DNA of 64,000 nt from Stentor coeruleus (GCA_001970955.1 MPUH01000012.1:1-64000); one strand, 5' to 3'; numbered from the stretch's first letter, positions 39,301 through 49,605 are shown. Numbers and translations: made by a program. The notes: a model not told the origin generated them from the sequence alone.

Positions 39301-40948
39301 CTTATTAATTATTGATTTAAATATCATAAGAATTTTTAAGATTTTAGAGATTTTGGTTAAGCTTTTTAAGATAACCGGCAAAAGAATTGCTTCCATATTT
39401 GAATATAATGAACTTTATCTATAAAAGAAAGATAAAAAAGGTAAATTATTAGGATTTAAAGGTTTTTGATTAGATATTTTATGTATGATACTATGGATTT
39501 ATTTAAGTAGAGTGAAAGATATACTTTTTTTTGCTTGAGTTTTTCTAAGAGTTTTAGGTTTTTGATTAAAGATGTGGATTGTAAGATTTGGTTTAAGGCT
39601 TTAATAAATAGCATGTATGAATTTTATATATTGAGAAGTTTTAAGGTAATATGCTTTATTAGGAGCGTGATCATATTAATGATATGATCATTTATGGAAA
39701 AATTAGGAATTTAAGATTTGCTATTTTCGGTATTAACTGTTGCTTATTATGATTGCTTATGATATGTTATATGGTTTAATGCAATTTTATATGGATTAGT
39801 CTAAGGGTAAGAGAAAACAGTAGAGACCTTTGAATTTTAAGTGGATGATAATTTAGGATAATTTTTAGTTTATAATTTATATTACAAGAGCTCGTAGATT
39901 TATGATATCATATTTTTTTAAGGTCATTTATATTGTGATAGTGCGAATTTATATGGGTATTATAAAATGAAATATAACTCGGTGAAAATCATAAACCATC
40001 GATTCAATACTCAATTAGATAAAATAGTTAATCAGTATTCCTTACTCCATCACAAGTGATTTCAGCCTTGATACTACCCTTGCTATAGTCAAAAAGCATA
40101 AGGTTTAATAAAAATTACTATCATATTCAAATTATATAAATTATCTATAAAGTAAAAAACATATTAAAACTTCAAATTTCAATTTGACAAATTATCCCTC
40201 ATGATATTCAAAACAATATGTGAAACTTATCAAAAAACTATGTCCCTAGTCTTTTATTTATTTATCATGAAATCATTCTTTAGCCTATTAAAGTCTAATT
40301 TATATGAAAATATAAATTCAAAATATCTAAGTGTTTTATTATGTATATCTCTCAGAATTTTATACTTTTACTTATAAGAATGTTTACTTGAATCATCCTT
40401 TAAATAAGTCCCTAATGTAAAGTTAAATATTCAACTACTGCTAAAGATGTTGTTTGGTAACTTGGCTTACATCTTTTATATTAGACTTTGAATGCTAAGC
40501 TTAGAATTATTGTCTGAAGTTAGCATATTATTGTGATTATATATGAATGACTTATTGAGAATGTGTACTACATATTGTTGAAGGAGTTTGATCATGAGAA
40601 ATAGCTTATTTTTGATGATCAAGAGGAAGGGTTTTTAAAATTACAAGGCTTCAGCATTTGAAAAAAATATTAGGAAATTCTAATGAAGAATCCTGAAGAT
40701 AAAGAAGAGCATAAAGGTTTAGGTAAGGACTAAATAGTGATTAGAGTTTGAATAGCATGTTCATAGGCCTTCTTATCTTATATAAGCCTTATAACTTCAA
40801 AGTTTCCAATTCCCCATAAAAAAGCTCTTAAAAGCTCTCCAAGCGTATTTCCAACCAATTCTAATTTTTAAGGCTAAAATATTCACAATCCACTTCCAAT
40901 TCAACAAAGAATCCATGAGATAATAGACAAACTAAATATAAAAAACGC
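39301..40948. other. Intergenic stretch, 1.65 kb, with a decayed frame
   Basis: The first 600 nt after the dynein light chain gene are G-rich and C-poor on the plus strand. 40524-40733 holds a decayed, TPR-like frame. The last 200 nt upstream of the PWWP gene are C-rich. Nothing else is recognised. Confidence 0.5.
40524..40733 (+). pseudogene. Decayed frame with a TPR-like motif
   Basis: Seventy codons in one plus-strand frame with four internal stops and a final TAA. Protein-like pieces include LIFDDQEEGFLKLQGFSI and EILMKNPEDKEEHKGLGKD. The latter resembles the second helix of a TPR unit (NPEDKExHxGLG). I read it as part of a dead TPR-protein gene; the surrounding ends cannot be set. Confidence 0.35.
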
Positions 40949-42017
40949 ATGGTTAAAATACTATCTATGGAGAGCACCAAGTTTATTGTCGTTTGGGCCA
41001 AAATACGTGGTTTTCCTTGGTGGCCAGGTCTTGTAACATCTATCCAGGTCGAAATTACCAATTCCAAGCACCTTAAAGAGCTTCCCCCTGACACGATTTT
41101 CACTGTAAGATTCCTTGGGGAAAATACTCAGTATTTGATATTCAGTTCGAATTTGAGTTCCAAGTTTATTGATGACTTCGAAAAAAACTTTGAAAAGCAT
41201 TCTAAAACCAAAAACAAGGTAAAAGAAACATAGGCTCTGGTTAACTCGATTCTAATTGCCAAAAAGCTTATTAATGAGGAAATTCATTACTCAGACCTGG
41301 CTTCAATTCATTCTGCTATTAAGAATAAAAAGCAATGTAAAGTGCCTAAAGAAACTAAAGATCTTAGAAATAAACTTAGTAGCATACAGGAACTTATAAC
41401 AAAAAAAGAGCATAGTTCTAGTGGANAAACTTAGTAGCATACAGGAACTTATAACAAAAAAAGAGCATAGTTCTAGTGGAGATGAGCCTGAGTCTCAAGA
41501 AAATTTTAAAAAACACTTGAGTTATTTATCTGAAATTGTGAAATCTGAGACTATTGAGGATAATAGGACAAATCAGCTATGTGAAACTTTATATGAACTT
41601 GCAAAAATGAAAGTTAGCTTAAATCTTATACAGCGTTCAGATATCCAGAGTTTCCTTAAAACAATAGCCCAGGCTTGTAAACAATCTTTATCTATCGATA
41701 TGCAAAATCTTGGTAGTGTAGTTGAAGCATTAAGAAAGCACTGGAAAAGTATTCTAAAGTCTATGCCATGCGAATATGATGAAAGTTTTATTGTAAATCG
41801 GAGTCTACGGAATATCGTCTGTAGGAAAATCGCTAATGTCTTTGAGTATAACCTTTTTGAAAAGTCTTTAGCACAAGAGCTGGCAATTAGTATTGAAAGA
41901 AAAATCCGCAAAATGGACCCGACGATGACAAAAAAATATCGGCAATGCTTTAGTAAAATGATCAAAGAAATCAAATACATTACCCCAAGTTTATACAAAC
42001 AATTGCAAAAATCCTGA
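40949..42017 (+). CDS. PWWP domain plus TFIIS-like (LW and central) domains
   Basis: Two exons, 40949-41218 and 41234-42017, joined over a 15-nt intron. After also removing one copy of a 54-nt repeat at the N (41426) the product is 332 residues. The N-terminus is a PWWP domain (FIVVWAKIRGFPWWPGLVTS), which reads methylated histone tails. Residues about 165-235 look like a TFIIS N-terminal (LW/TND) helical bundle ending HWKSILKSM. The C-terminal part (IVCRKIANVFEYNL; ELAISIERKI; KYRQCFSKMIKEI) resembles the TFIIS central domain that contacts RNA polymerase II. There is no C-terminal zinc ribbon, so transcript cleavage is not expected. An ATG at 40967 is a possible alternative start. Stop TGA. 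Confidence 0.85.
41219..41233 (+). other. 15-nt intron in the PWWP gene
   Basis: Sequence gtaaaagaaacatag, with a TAG stop in frame if retained. Splicing continues the frame into ALVNSILIAKKL. A at position 10, as in the other introns here. Confidence 0.93.
41372..41480. other. Assembly join: 54-nt direct repeat around a single N
   Basis: 41372-41425 and 41427-41480 are identical with N at 41426. Removing N and one copy keeps the PWWP gene in frame, showing the duplicate is artificial. Confidence 0.93.
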
Positions 42018-42981
42018 AAAGTTTATAAATTAACTTGTATTTATATGAATAATTTAAATGAAATTTTTGTATAATGAACAAAATATGTTTTATTTGTATG
42101 AATTGTTTTAAAACTAATGAGCCAACTGAAGAAATAAAATCAAACAAAGATTCAAAAGTTCCCTGATTTGTCAAATGATATTATAAAAACCTTTATGTGA
42201 TAATAAAGACCAGACACAATTGCCGGTGGAATCTAAGCAATTAAGTTCAAATTGTTAGTATGTTAGAAGGGGATATATGAGGATTAGGTCGAAAACCTCA
42301 CAGTCAAATCAACTTGATATATCTTTATCGGAATATGAAATTTATAATAGAAGTCAATTAAATGATAATAGTTTTAACCATTAAATAACTATTTTTTATA
42401 AATGGATAGAAGGGTTAATTGAGAGTTTTATAGAGGGATTTTATATAATGTTGAGGCTTTTTAATATATTTTATAAGGTATTATTAATGCGAGTGTTAGT
42501 TTGGAAAATTGTGATGTTTAGGATGAAAGAGTGTATGGTTTTAAGAGGAAGATTATGTGGGGAATATGAGAAACTTATGATAATTTGGCAATTCTACACT
42601 GTAAGTTTAAATCCTCATGAAAATCATCAACAGCTTTTAAACCTAAAATGTTAACATTTTATATCCCAGTATCCTATCATTTAGTCCAAAGATTTCATGT
42701 AATACTCTAATATATATAAATAAACTTAATTAAATTTAGTGTTCCAGTCATAATAATTATTCCCAAAATCTTACTCTCTCAATCATCACTATATCTTATA
42801 AATCAAATATAAAACTAATTAAAAAAGCATCTAATTCATCTTCTAATCTTCACCACAACTTTCCTATCCTAAAATTCAAATCTAAAAACTCAAAATTCAA
42901 ATCCACAACTAATTTTCCCTTAAAAAAAAAGCATTAAACCACACCATAAAAATCCTATTCAATCCTAAAATTTTCTTAAAA
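42018..42981. other. Intergenic stretch between convergent genes
   Basis: About 960 nt. 42074-42384 is a decayed frame listed separately. A 68-codon ATG frame at 42448 is not convincing because it lies in a G-rich, C-poor stretch. The last 250 nt, next to the radial spoke gene stop, are C-rich and G-poor. Confidence 0.5.
42074..42384 (+). pseudogene. Small decayed gene with a Cys motif at its start
   Basis: An ATG at 42074 opens MNKICFICMNCFKTNEPTEE, with a CxxCxxC cluster suggesting metal binding. A neighbouring frame then gives protein-like residues to a TAA at 42382-42384, including TSQSNQLDISLSEYEIYNRS, with two internal stops. The two parts together would be about 100 codons. I read it as a short dead gene; a frameshift from sequencing error cannot explain all the lesions. 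Confidence 0.4.
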
Positions 42982-44382
42982 TTAATCTTCTTCCTCTTCT
43001 TCATCCTTCTTTTCCTCCTCACTATCACTCTCAAGTTCCTCAGGTGCTTGCAAAGGTGTTGGTTCAGGTTGTTCAACTGGATCATCAGGGTCAGCATTAA
43101 CATCCGGAGGTGAAATCGGGACAAATGTAGGATCAGTTTTTTTAACCCCATATCCCAAATAGAAATTCACCCATCTTCCACCTTTATAAACAGTATAATT
43201 TCCAGGCCATCTCAAGTTTCTAACTAAAGTTACAGCATAAGTCACACTTCCTTCTTGTGGAGGTTTAGCTGCATATACCTGTGTATCTCCAATGCTACTA
43301 ATAACCCAGCTTTTTTCTTCACCTTGTAAAGGATCATCTTCAGATATAGCCCTAAGTCTATCAACTGATTTATCATTTTCTTCCTGTTTAGCTTTAAGTT
43401 CTTCTAAATCTACTTCTTCACCTGGAGGTACTTCAGGTTCAGCATGAGTAGCTCTACCAGCTTTTAATATATAAGGATGATAATGAGCCCAACTTTCATC
43501 TGAATTCAACTCTTCAAACCCAGGAACCGATGCTTCTTCATCTACATCAATTTGCGTTGGTTCTTCTTCATTAGTTTTATATATACCTTTAGGGATTATT
43601 ATGCATGCACTACTAATCCTAGCAATTTGTGCTCTTAATAAATGACGTTCTTTTCCTGAGAATATTGGATATGAATTAATCTCAGCATCAAGCCTTCCTG
43701 TGAAAATTTTCTTTATTTGCCTTGCTTGTTGTATATGTTGTGGGGTTACATCTGGTAATTCTACCCAATCTTCTAATATACTTTCAGTAACCCAATATGT
43801 GAATTTATTCAATCCAGTCCCACGTTTTTCAAAACCTTTAGGCCGAGGGATATCTTCTCTACCTGCATTTTCTAATAACCCTTCAGCTATATAATAATCT
43901 TTTTCACGACCATATATTTTACCCCAGAATCTCATGGAAATAGCTCCTGAGCTTCTCATAAGGTTTCTTAAAGATAATTGAATTCGCATAGTTTCTTCTT
44001 CACCAAAACTAACTCCGACCATTTGAAGAATTTGGTTATCTTTTAGAAGATCAGAAAAAATCCCAAGGCCTGGTGGCTGGACTACTACTTTGAACCCTTG
44101 TTCGGTTGTTTTTGTAAATTTAGCGAAGAGTTTTTTACATTCTTCTGACCAGTCAGAAAGGTCGATTTTGCGTGATTGCATTTTGCCAATTTCTGTATCG
44201 GATTTCAGTTCTTTAAAGTTAAAAGTGTTTTTCTTGACAAATGCAGATATAGATTCGAAGTTCTCGTATAAACGTTCAGGCTTGTTTTGAAGGATGTGGA
44301 TGAGAACTTCGACTAAGTGTGAGTTAACTGAATGGCTTTGTCCATCGGAGGATGATAGGATTTTACGAAGCTGTTGTTCCAT
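42982..44382 (-). CDS. Radial spoke head protein 4/6 homologue
   Basis: 466 residues, the usual size for RSPH4A/RSPH6A/RSP4/RSP6. Family features: YYIAEGLLENAGREDIPRPK, GTGLNKFTYWVTESILEDWV, the internal PxFSGKERHLLRAQIARIS block, ESWAHYHPYILKAGRATHAE, and a late GGRWVNFYLGYGVK. The C-terminal 45 residues are strongly acidic, also usual. It forms part of the radial spoke head that touches the central pair and transmits bending control to dyneins in motile cilia. The N-terminal 30 residues resemble the dimerisation helices of the family. Single exon with ATG start. Confidence 0.97.
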   Translation of the reverse strand: MEQQLRKILSSSDGQSHSVNSHLVEVLIHILQNKPERLYENFESISAFVKKNTFNFKELKSDTEIGKMQSRKIDLSDWSEECKKLFAKFTKTTEQGFKVVVQPPGLGIFSDLLKDNQILQMVGVSFGEEETMRIQLSLRNLMRSSGAISMRFWGKIYGREKDYYIAEGLLENAGREDIPRPKGFEKRGTGLNKFTYWVTESILEDWVELPDVTPQHIQQARQIKKIFTGRLDAEINSYPIFSGKERHLLRAQIARISSACIIIPKGIYKTNEEEPTQIDVDEEASVPGFEELNSDESWAHYHPYILKAGRATHAEPEVPPGEEVDLEELKAKQEENDKSVDRLRAISEDDPLQGEEKSWVISSIGDTQVYAAKPPQEGSVTYAVTLVRNLRWPGNYTVYKGGRWVNFYLGYGVKKTDPTFVPISPPDVNADPDDPVEQPEPTPLQAPEELESDSEEEKKDEEEEED

Positions 44383-45316
44383 TTATATAACTGTAAGATG
44401 TAGGATTGAATATGAAGATTAGATATGGAATTAGGGTGCTAGAAGAAGAAATTAGTTTTTTTTTTATGTTGTTTATTAAAAGATTTTGTTATGATAGGAG
44501 TGCTTGTGTTGGGCTTTAGAAATTCGGAAGGTTTTATTTTTAGTTTGATTAGGAGAGGATATATTTTTGATGATGGTTGTGCAAAATGATTAGGAATGGT
44601 TTTTGTGTGTGGATTTTTATTGAAATAAGTTTTAATAGAAAAATTTTAATCGTATTTTTGCTAATTTGGTAGTGCTATACCATAGACTAATGCTTACGAT
44701 ATTTGTAAAATAATTAGACTTTAGTATATAGGTTTAATTATTGTTTATTTGTATATCAATTCAAAATTTATAAATCTGATTTATAAAATTATATTCAGCT
44801 TTCTATCAAAGATATGACTATCCTATACTTCACTTGACTAAACTATAAATGACTATTACATATATGATTTATTTTATGCACTTACAAACGTTTCTTTACT
44901 TTTTGCTTTGTCACTCTATCATTTCTGCTTTAATTCCCTATTAAATATTTTCCCAACGTATTTTTCTTTATATACTAATTTTATTCTTTGTCATATCCTA
45001 TTTTTATATGAAATAGCCTTTAAATATTTTAAGTTTTTCTAGTCTATATAAAGTATTAATAATAAAATCCTTTTCAGCTTGAAAATATTCTAAACACAAA
45101 ACTAAATACATTATTTAAAATGCCAAAAAACCTCATAAAGCCTATCTTTAAAATACCATTTATATTACTCCAATCAAATAATATTAAATTATCCTTTCAA
45201 ATTATCTCTTATATAAATCCTTTGTACCATTATCATTTTACATAAAAAAGACTATATCTTTCATCATGTAATTTAAAATATAAAAATAAAATACTTAAGT
45301 TATAAGCCAATAAAAT
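44383..45316. other. Divergent upstream region of RSPH4/6 and the double-Rab gene
   Basis: About 930 nt. The left 250 nt are G-rich and C-poor on the plus strand and the right 500 nt C-rich and G-poor, with the switch near 44750-44800. No frame, repeat or RNA is seen. Confidence 0.6.
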
Positions 45317-46459
45317 ATGGATTCTGAAGTAGACTCTGGTGAAGAAGTCGCTCAGCGTTTAATAAAATGTATTTTTGTTGGGGATGCAGAGACAGGTAAA
45401 AGTTCAATCATAGAATGTTTTGCTCTTCAAGCTGAATATTCTTTTTCATCAGAATATTGGCCAACAAAAGGAACTGAATTTAGATACAAACTAATTACTA
45501 TAAACAACACCCAAATTAATCTACAAATCTGGGATTCAGCAGGGCAAGAGCGTTACCGTGTACACCCATCATCATATTATAAAAATGCATTATGCGTATT
45601 TATAGTATTTAGTTCTGATAAAAAATCAACTTTTGGCCAAATCCCAAAATGGTTTGAAGAAATCGATAACCATGCTGAAGAAGGTTGTAAAGTAGTTCTG
45701 ATAGAAAATGAATTTACTAATAGAGAAAGACAAGTAAATGAGTATGAAGGGAAAGCTCTAGCAGATAAATATCATATAGACTTCTTCAAAGCTAATGCTG
45801 AAAATGGTGAAGGTATTAATAATATATTTTATAAAACAGGACAAAGCTTAATAGATTATCAAGTTATAAAACCACATATAAAATTTAGAAACATAACAGA
45901 GCAGCTTGCATCAATAAGCTTAGAAAGTAATATCCCTAAAAATAATGAATCAATTTCTTATAAAATTATCCTCATAGGCGATTGTCATACTGGTAAAAGT
46001 TCTATTGTTAAAAGATACATTAATAATGTTTTCTTTGATAGTACTCAAGATTTACCCAAAACTGATGTTTATAATAAATCAGTATTAATAAAAGGAAAAA
46101 CTGTTAATATAGCAATATGGGATATTTATTGTGAAGAAAAGTTTAAATCAATAGAAGATGATTATTTTAGAAATGTGAATATTATAATGATAGTCTATAA
46201 TAGTTCAAATAGAGGTTCATTTGAAAATATAGGAAATTGGTTTGAAGAATCGAAAAAAGCTGGAAATGATAATTCTTTGATTGTTGTTGTGGAGTGTGAT
46301 AAGGGTGATATACAAAGAAATGCTGAGAGATTTGAAGGAGAAGAACTCGCTGGAAGGCATAATGTTAAGTTTTATAGAGTGGATGCTAAAATGAATGAAG
46401 GGGTTAATGAGTTGTTTGAAGAATCTTTGCTGCAATTGATGAATGCAAATATTCAGTAA
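45317..46459 (+). CDS. Tandem Rab-like GTPase fusion (two G domains)
   Basis: 380 residues holding two Rab-like domains in one frame. Domain 1 (about 14-183): P-loop GDAETGKSS at 22-30, switch II WDSAGQERY at 72-80 with the catalytic Gln, but the guanine-specificity NKxD is lost (IENEF near 129-133) and SAK is NAE. Domain 2 (about 213-378): P-loop GDCHTGKSS at 221-229, switch II replaced by WDIYCEEKF, a changed DKGD in place of NKxD, and VDAK for SAK. No C-terminal Cys is present, so no prenylation. The two halves resemble each other, for example IxxWFEExxxxA and EGxxLAxxxxxxFxxxxAxxxEG, suggesting internal duplication. Probably a soluble pseudo-GTPase pair or scaffold rather than a classical switch. 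Single exon. Confidence 0.9.
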   Translation: MDSEVDSGEEVAQRLIKCIFVGDAETGKSSIIECFALQAEYSFSSEYWPTKGTEFRYKLITINNTQINLQIWDSAGQERYRVHPSSYYKNALCVFIVFSSDKKSTFGQIPKWFEEIDNHAEEGCKVVLIENEFTNRERQVNEYEGKALADKYHIDFFKANAENGEGINNIFYKTGQSLIDYQVIKPHIKFRNITEQLASISLESNIPKNNESISYKIILIGDCHTGKSSIVKRYINNVFFDSTQDLPKTDVYNKSVLIKGKTVNIAIWDIYCEEKFKSIEDDYFRNVNIIMIVYNSSNRGSFENIGNWFEESKKAGNDNSLIVVVECDKGDIQRNAERFEGEELAGRHNVKFYRVDAKMNEGVNELFEESLLQLMNANIQ

Positions 46460-46761
46460 TACATAATTAGATTGGTTTAAATCATGGATAATTCAAATTT
46501 GCTTTGTATTAAAAACATGATAAACGATATATATATACCTTTATATGATAAATTAAAGATTTTTTCAACATATATAAACTATCATCATGAAGCACATCAA
46601 TCCCAAAATCCACTCAATAAAAATCATATAAATCTATAATTTTCTAATAAATCTAAATGTTTCCCATAATATAAGATATAAAAACTAATAATCAATCATA
46701 AAATGTATCATATTTATCAATCCTTATAAAATCTTTAAATATTTTTATGTATTATATTTGT
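46460..46761. other. Intergenic stretch between convergent genes
   Basis: 302 nt of AT-rich DNA between the stop codons of the double-Rab gene and the cytochrome b5 gene. Nothing is recognised. Confidence 0.6.
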
Positions 46762-47397
46762 CTATCTAGCTATTCCTATACACAAACCCTTCATTGCAGT
46801 TTCAGGATACACCCAAGGATGATGCTGGTTAAACAATAAAGTTGCATCTTTTCCTACGGATTTCATAATAACATCTCCACCTGGGTGTTTTTTAATATAG
46901 TCAGTAACATTATATACTTTACCATTTAAAACTATCCAACAGTCTTTTCGTTTTGTGTGTTTTGCAATTTCAGACCAAGAGATTTCTTTTAGTTCAATAA
47001 TGTTTTCTTCTATCAATTTACTGTTTTTTATTACAAAGAACTGCTTTTTGTCGAATTTACAGCACTTGAGATCTTGGATCTAAGTAGTTTTTACTATGAT
47101 TTCTGTTAAAATTAGATTTTTTTTAGCGTCTGGTGCCCGGATAAATACAGGTGAGATAATCTCAGAAGCAATAGCATCAATATACACAATTCTCCCTCTC
47201 TCATTCTATATAAAACGTACAACAAAATTGATGAAACTTGCGCTGAAGTATTCTATAAGTCTTCTCCCAATAGCATCAATAGCATCCATAACCATATCTT
47301 CTGTTGTCGTTTCGGGATTCCACCTTAGTTTGATATATCTTTTTCCGTAAATGAACTCGATATAATGATTCTGCGTTTCTGGACAAATCGATTCCAT
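46762..47397 (-). CDS. Cytochrome b5 domain protein, three exons with 15-nt introns
   Basis: Exons 47397-47221, 47205-47095 and 47079-46762 (minus strand) join in frame to 201 residues. The last 80 residues are a cytochrome b5 haem-binding domain: EISWSEIAKHTKRKDCWIVL, NGKVYNVTDYIKKHPGG with the haem-ligand His at 161, and FNQHHP with the second ligand at 182 or 183. The N-terminal 115 residues (MESICPETQNHYIEFIYGKR) are not a domain I recognise. There is no membrane anchor, so it should be a soluble electron-transfer or haem-sensing protein. The first exon starts at an ATG; without splicing no ATG reaches the b5 domain, which is strong evidence for both introns. Confidence 0.9.
47080..47094 (-). 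other. 15-nt intron 2 of the cytochrome b5 gene
   Basis: On the minus strand the sequence is gtaaaaactacttag. It holds an in-frame stop (TAG at its end). Splicing links TEII to IQDLKCCKF. A at position 10. Confidence 0.9.
47206..47220 (-). other. 15-nt intron 1 of the cytochrome b5 gene
   Basis: On the minus strand the sequence is gtacgttttatatag. The unspliced frame stops at its end. Splicing links SFINFV to NERGRIVYID. A at position 10. Confidence 0.9.
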
Positions 47398-48543
47398 ATT
47401 ATTACCTATAGCCAGCAGTTAGTAATTGAATAGGAAATAATGTAAAAAACTCTTTTTTCTTATCACCATAATAAATATACACTTAAGATAAAATTAGACT
47501 TTCTTATTGAATTATATATGTTTAGGCATGCTATATACTATATAAAACTTTTAAAAATTATTTTTTTCGATGATCTTTTGATATAATATTTTTTCTATTT
47601 AAGACTTTTATAAATTGCATATAATAAACTAATCTTTATATATAAATAGAGTTATTTGAAGTATTGTTGAATTTTAAGCATAGTTATTATTTGAATCTAT
47701 TTCTAGGGATTATCTATACACACTAAAGATAATCACAAATTTAAAGTAATAAACTGAAAAACAAATTTAGAAATTTTCAAATTAGGGAGATTATGAAGAT
47801 GATATATTGTTTCTTAGAAAAATTATTCCCTACAGACATAATTTTTATTTTGAAACCAAAATTTACAGTTGTAGCTAGTGGTTAACTGCTTAAATATGTA
47901 ATCCTAAATACAGAGGTTTATTGAATTCTACTAAAAAACACTGAAAACAACTTGAAATATTTTACTACTCCTTTAGACTCATACAGAAGCAAACTATTTT
48001 TTGTGAACAATGGCAAGATTCAAGAATTTTCTCAGTAACTTGTGGTCTTTGTCAGTTGGTCAAGCTTCTTATTTGCACGCCAGTTAAATCAGAGTAATAT
48101 TTGAAGACAGAATTTTATTTTATAGGTTTTACTATTTTTGAATATTTATAAAGGTTAAGTGTAGTCTATGATGATATTTTGAGCAAAAGATGTTTGACTT
48201 TTACATATATTCAGTGAATAAGGGATAAAACCCTAAAATCCCAATAAGAAGTAAACTCCAATAGAGTATAGGGGTTGCTAAGGAGTTTCAATATATGTTA
48301 TAATTAATTGCTCGGAATTGCAATAAACATACAAGATAAGGAATTTCCCTTAAATAATCTATAAATAAAGCATTTATCTTTATCATTACAACAAAATTAT
48401 TTCTCATTTCCACAAATTTCCCTCACAAATCAAATTATTTCCTTATGTACCTACAAAACCTTATAATTCCTTATAAATCTCTCTAAAAACTCATCATAAA
48501 ACCCTCAACCCAACATCTCTAATGTACTTAATATATTTAAAAA
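47398..48543. other. Divergent upstream region with a faint decayed frame
   Basis: About 1.15 kb. A plus-strand frame at 47793-48104 runs 104 codons with three internal stops and long protein-like pieces (LKYFTTPLDSYRSKLFFVNN), so it may be a dead gene. The last 150 nt before the next gene are C-rich and G-poor. Confidence 0.45.
47793..48104 (+). pseudogene. Possible decayed frame, 104 codons
   Basis: From ATG 47793 to TGA 48102-48104 in one frame, with three internal stops where about eight would be expected by chance at this base composition. The longest open run is 37 codons. No family is recognised. Evidence is compositional only. Confidence 0.3.
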
Positions 48544-49368
48544 ATGGATGACCAAATTGATGTAATTGGGCTGAAGGAAACAATTCACGATATAAAACTT
48601 AAAGATGCAATTGTAAGGCAAGACTTGATGAAAACTGAGCGTGAAGGACAAATGCTCAGAGATCAAATCCTTAAAATGCAAAAAGATATACAAAAGCTTG
48701 AAAAAGACCTTAAAAAAGACGAAAAGCTCCTCATTTCCCAAGAAGAAAACATCGTTACTGCAACCATAGCCGTCAATAATCGTAAGAAAAATCGTCGTAA
48801 CGACTGCAATTTGCTACAAGAATCCATAGACAGGCAACAGCAAGTGATCAAAGAAATGAAAAGACGTCAAGACGACGTCCAAATCTTCATGGCGAACTTA
48901 CGTAAAAGAACAGCCCATCTAGAAATTGCCTTAAAAGATACAAAAAACTCTAACGACGCTATGGTTAAAATGCGTGATTTCATGAATTTCTGGGAAGAAC
49001 ATCTAGGAAATCTAGACATATTATCAAGAACTGAAGAAATTTTATACCAAGAAGAGCTGAAATTCTATAATGCCCAATATTCGATATATGAAAAACAGTT
49101 AAATGAATTAGATAGTGAAAGAGTAGTTGAAATGAAAAAATTATATGATTTAGAAAACAGAAGTAATCTAAGTGAAAGTGATAAGGTCATATATAGCAAA
49201 AACGTAGATCTAAAAACTGAGCAAGTGGCTATATCTGCAGCTGAATCTATACTAGCGAGATTAAAAGAAAAACTTTCGGACTCAAATGCTTTGGGAGGGG
49301 TTGTTAATAAGATAGACATGCAGATATCGAAGCATAAGAAAAAAGTTATCCATGTTGATTTAAGTTAA
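48544..49368 (+). CDS. Coiled-coil protein, unknown function
   Basis: 274 residues, nearly all predicted coiled coil (LRDQILKMQKDIQKLEKDLK; IDRQQQVIKEMKRRQDDVQI), with a break around 155-180 containing MRDFMNFWEEHLGNLDIL. The end is basic (KHKKKVIHVDL). Length and style recall small flagellar or basal-body coiled coils such as CCDC-type docking or linker proteins, but I cannot name one. ATG start following a G-poor leader. Single exon. Confidence 0.85.
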   Translation: MDDQIDVIGLKETIHDIKLKDAIVRQDLMKTEREGQMLRDQILKMQKDIQKLEKDLKKDEKLLISQEENIVTATIAVNNRKKNRRNDCNLLQESIDRQQQVIKEMKRRQDDVQIFMANLRKRTAHLEIALKDTKNSNDAMVKMRDFMNFWEEHLGNLDILSRTEEILYQEELKFYNAQYSIYEKQLNELDSERVVEMKKLYDLENRSNLSESDKVIYSKNVDLKTEQVAISAAESILARLKEKLSDSNALGGVVNKIDMQISKHKKKVIHVDLS

Positions 49369-49605
49369 GTAGTTTATAAAAAAAACATTAAGACTTTGGG
49401 TATTGATATTTATAGTATCCTCAGATGAGATGGGAAGTTGTAGAAAAATAACTCTTTTTAGTTAGATTAGATAAGATAAATCCTTAGGGAGTTGCAATTA
49501 AAATTATTATAAACCCAGCACAAATACAAAACCAACCTCAAATGCTATGTTTTTATTTTTCTCTATGAAATTCAATTTAAAAAAAACTAATCTAAAGAAT
49601 ATTAC

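Noticed and set aside
42228-42310. Possible tRNA from a GTTCAAAT-like segment
   Set aside because: No acceptor, D or anticodon stems could be formed around it. No tRNA or rRNA gene was found elsewhere on reading.
42448-42654. 68-codon plus-strand ATG frame
   Set aside because: Low-complexity in a G-rich, C-poor stretch; no supporting motif or neighbour.
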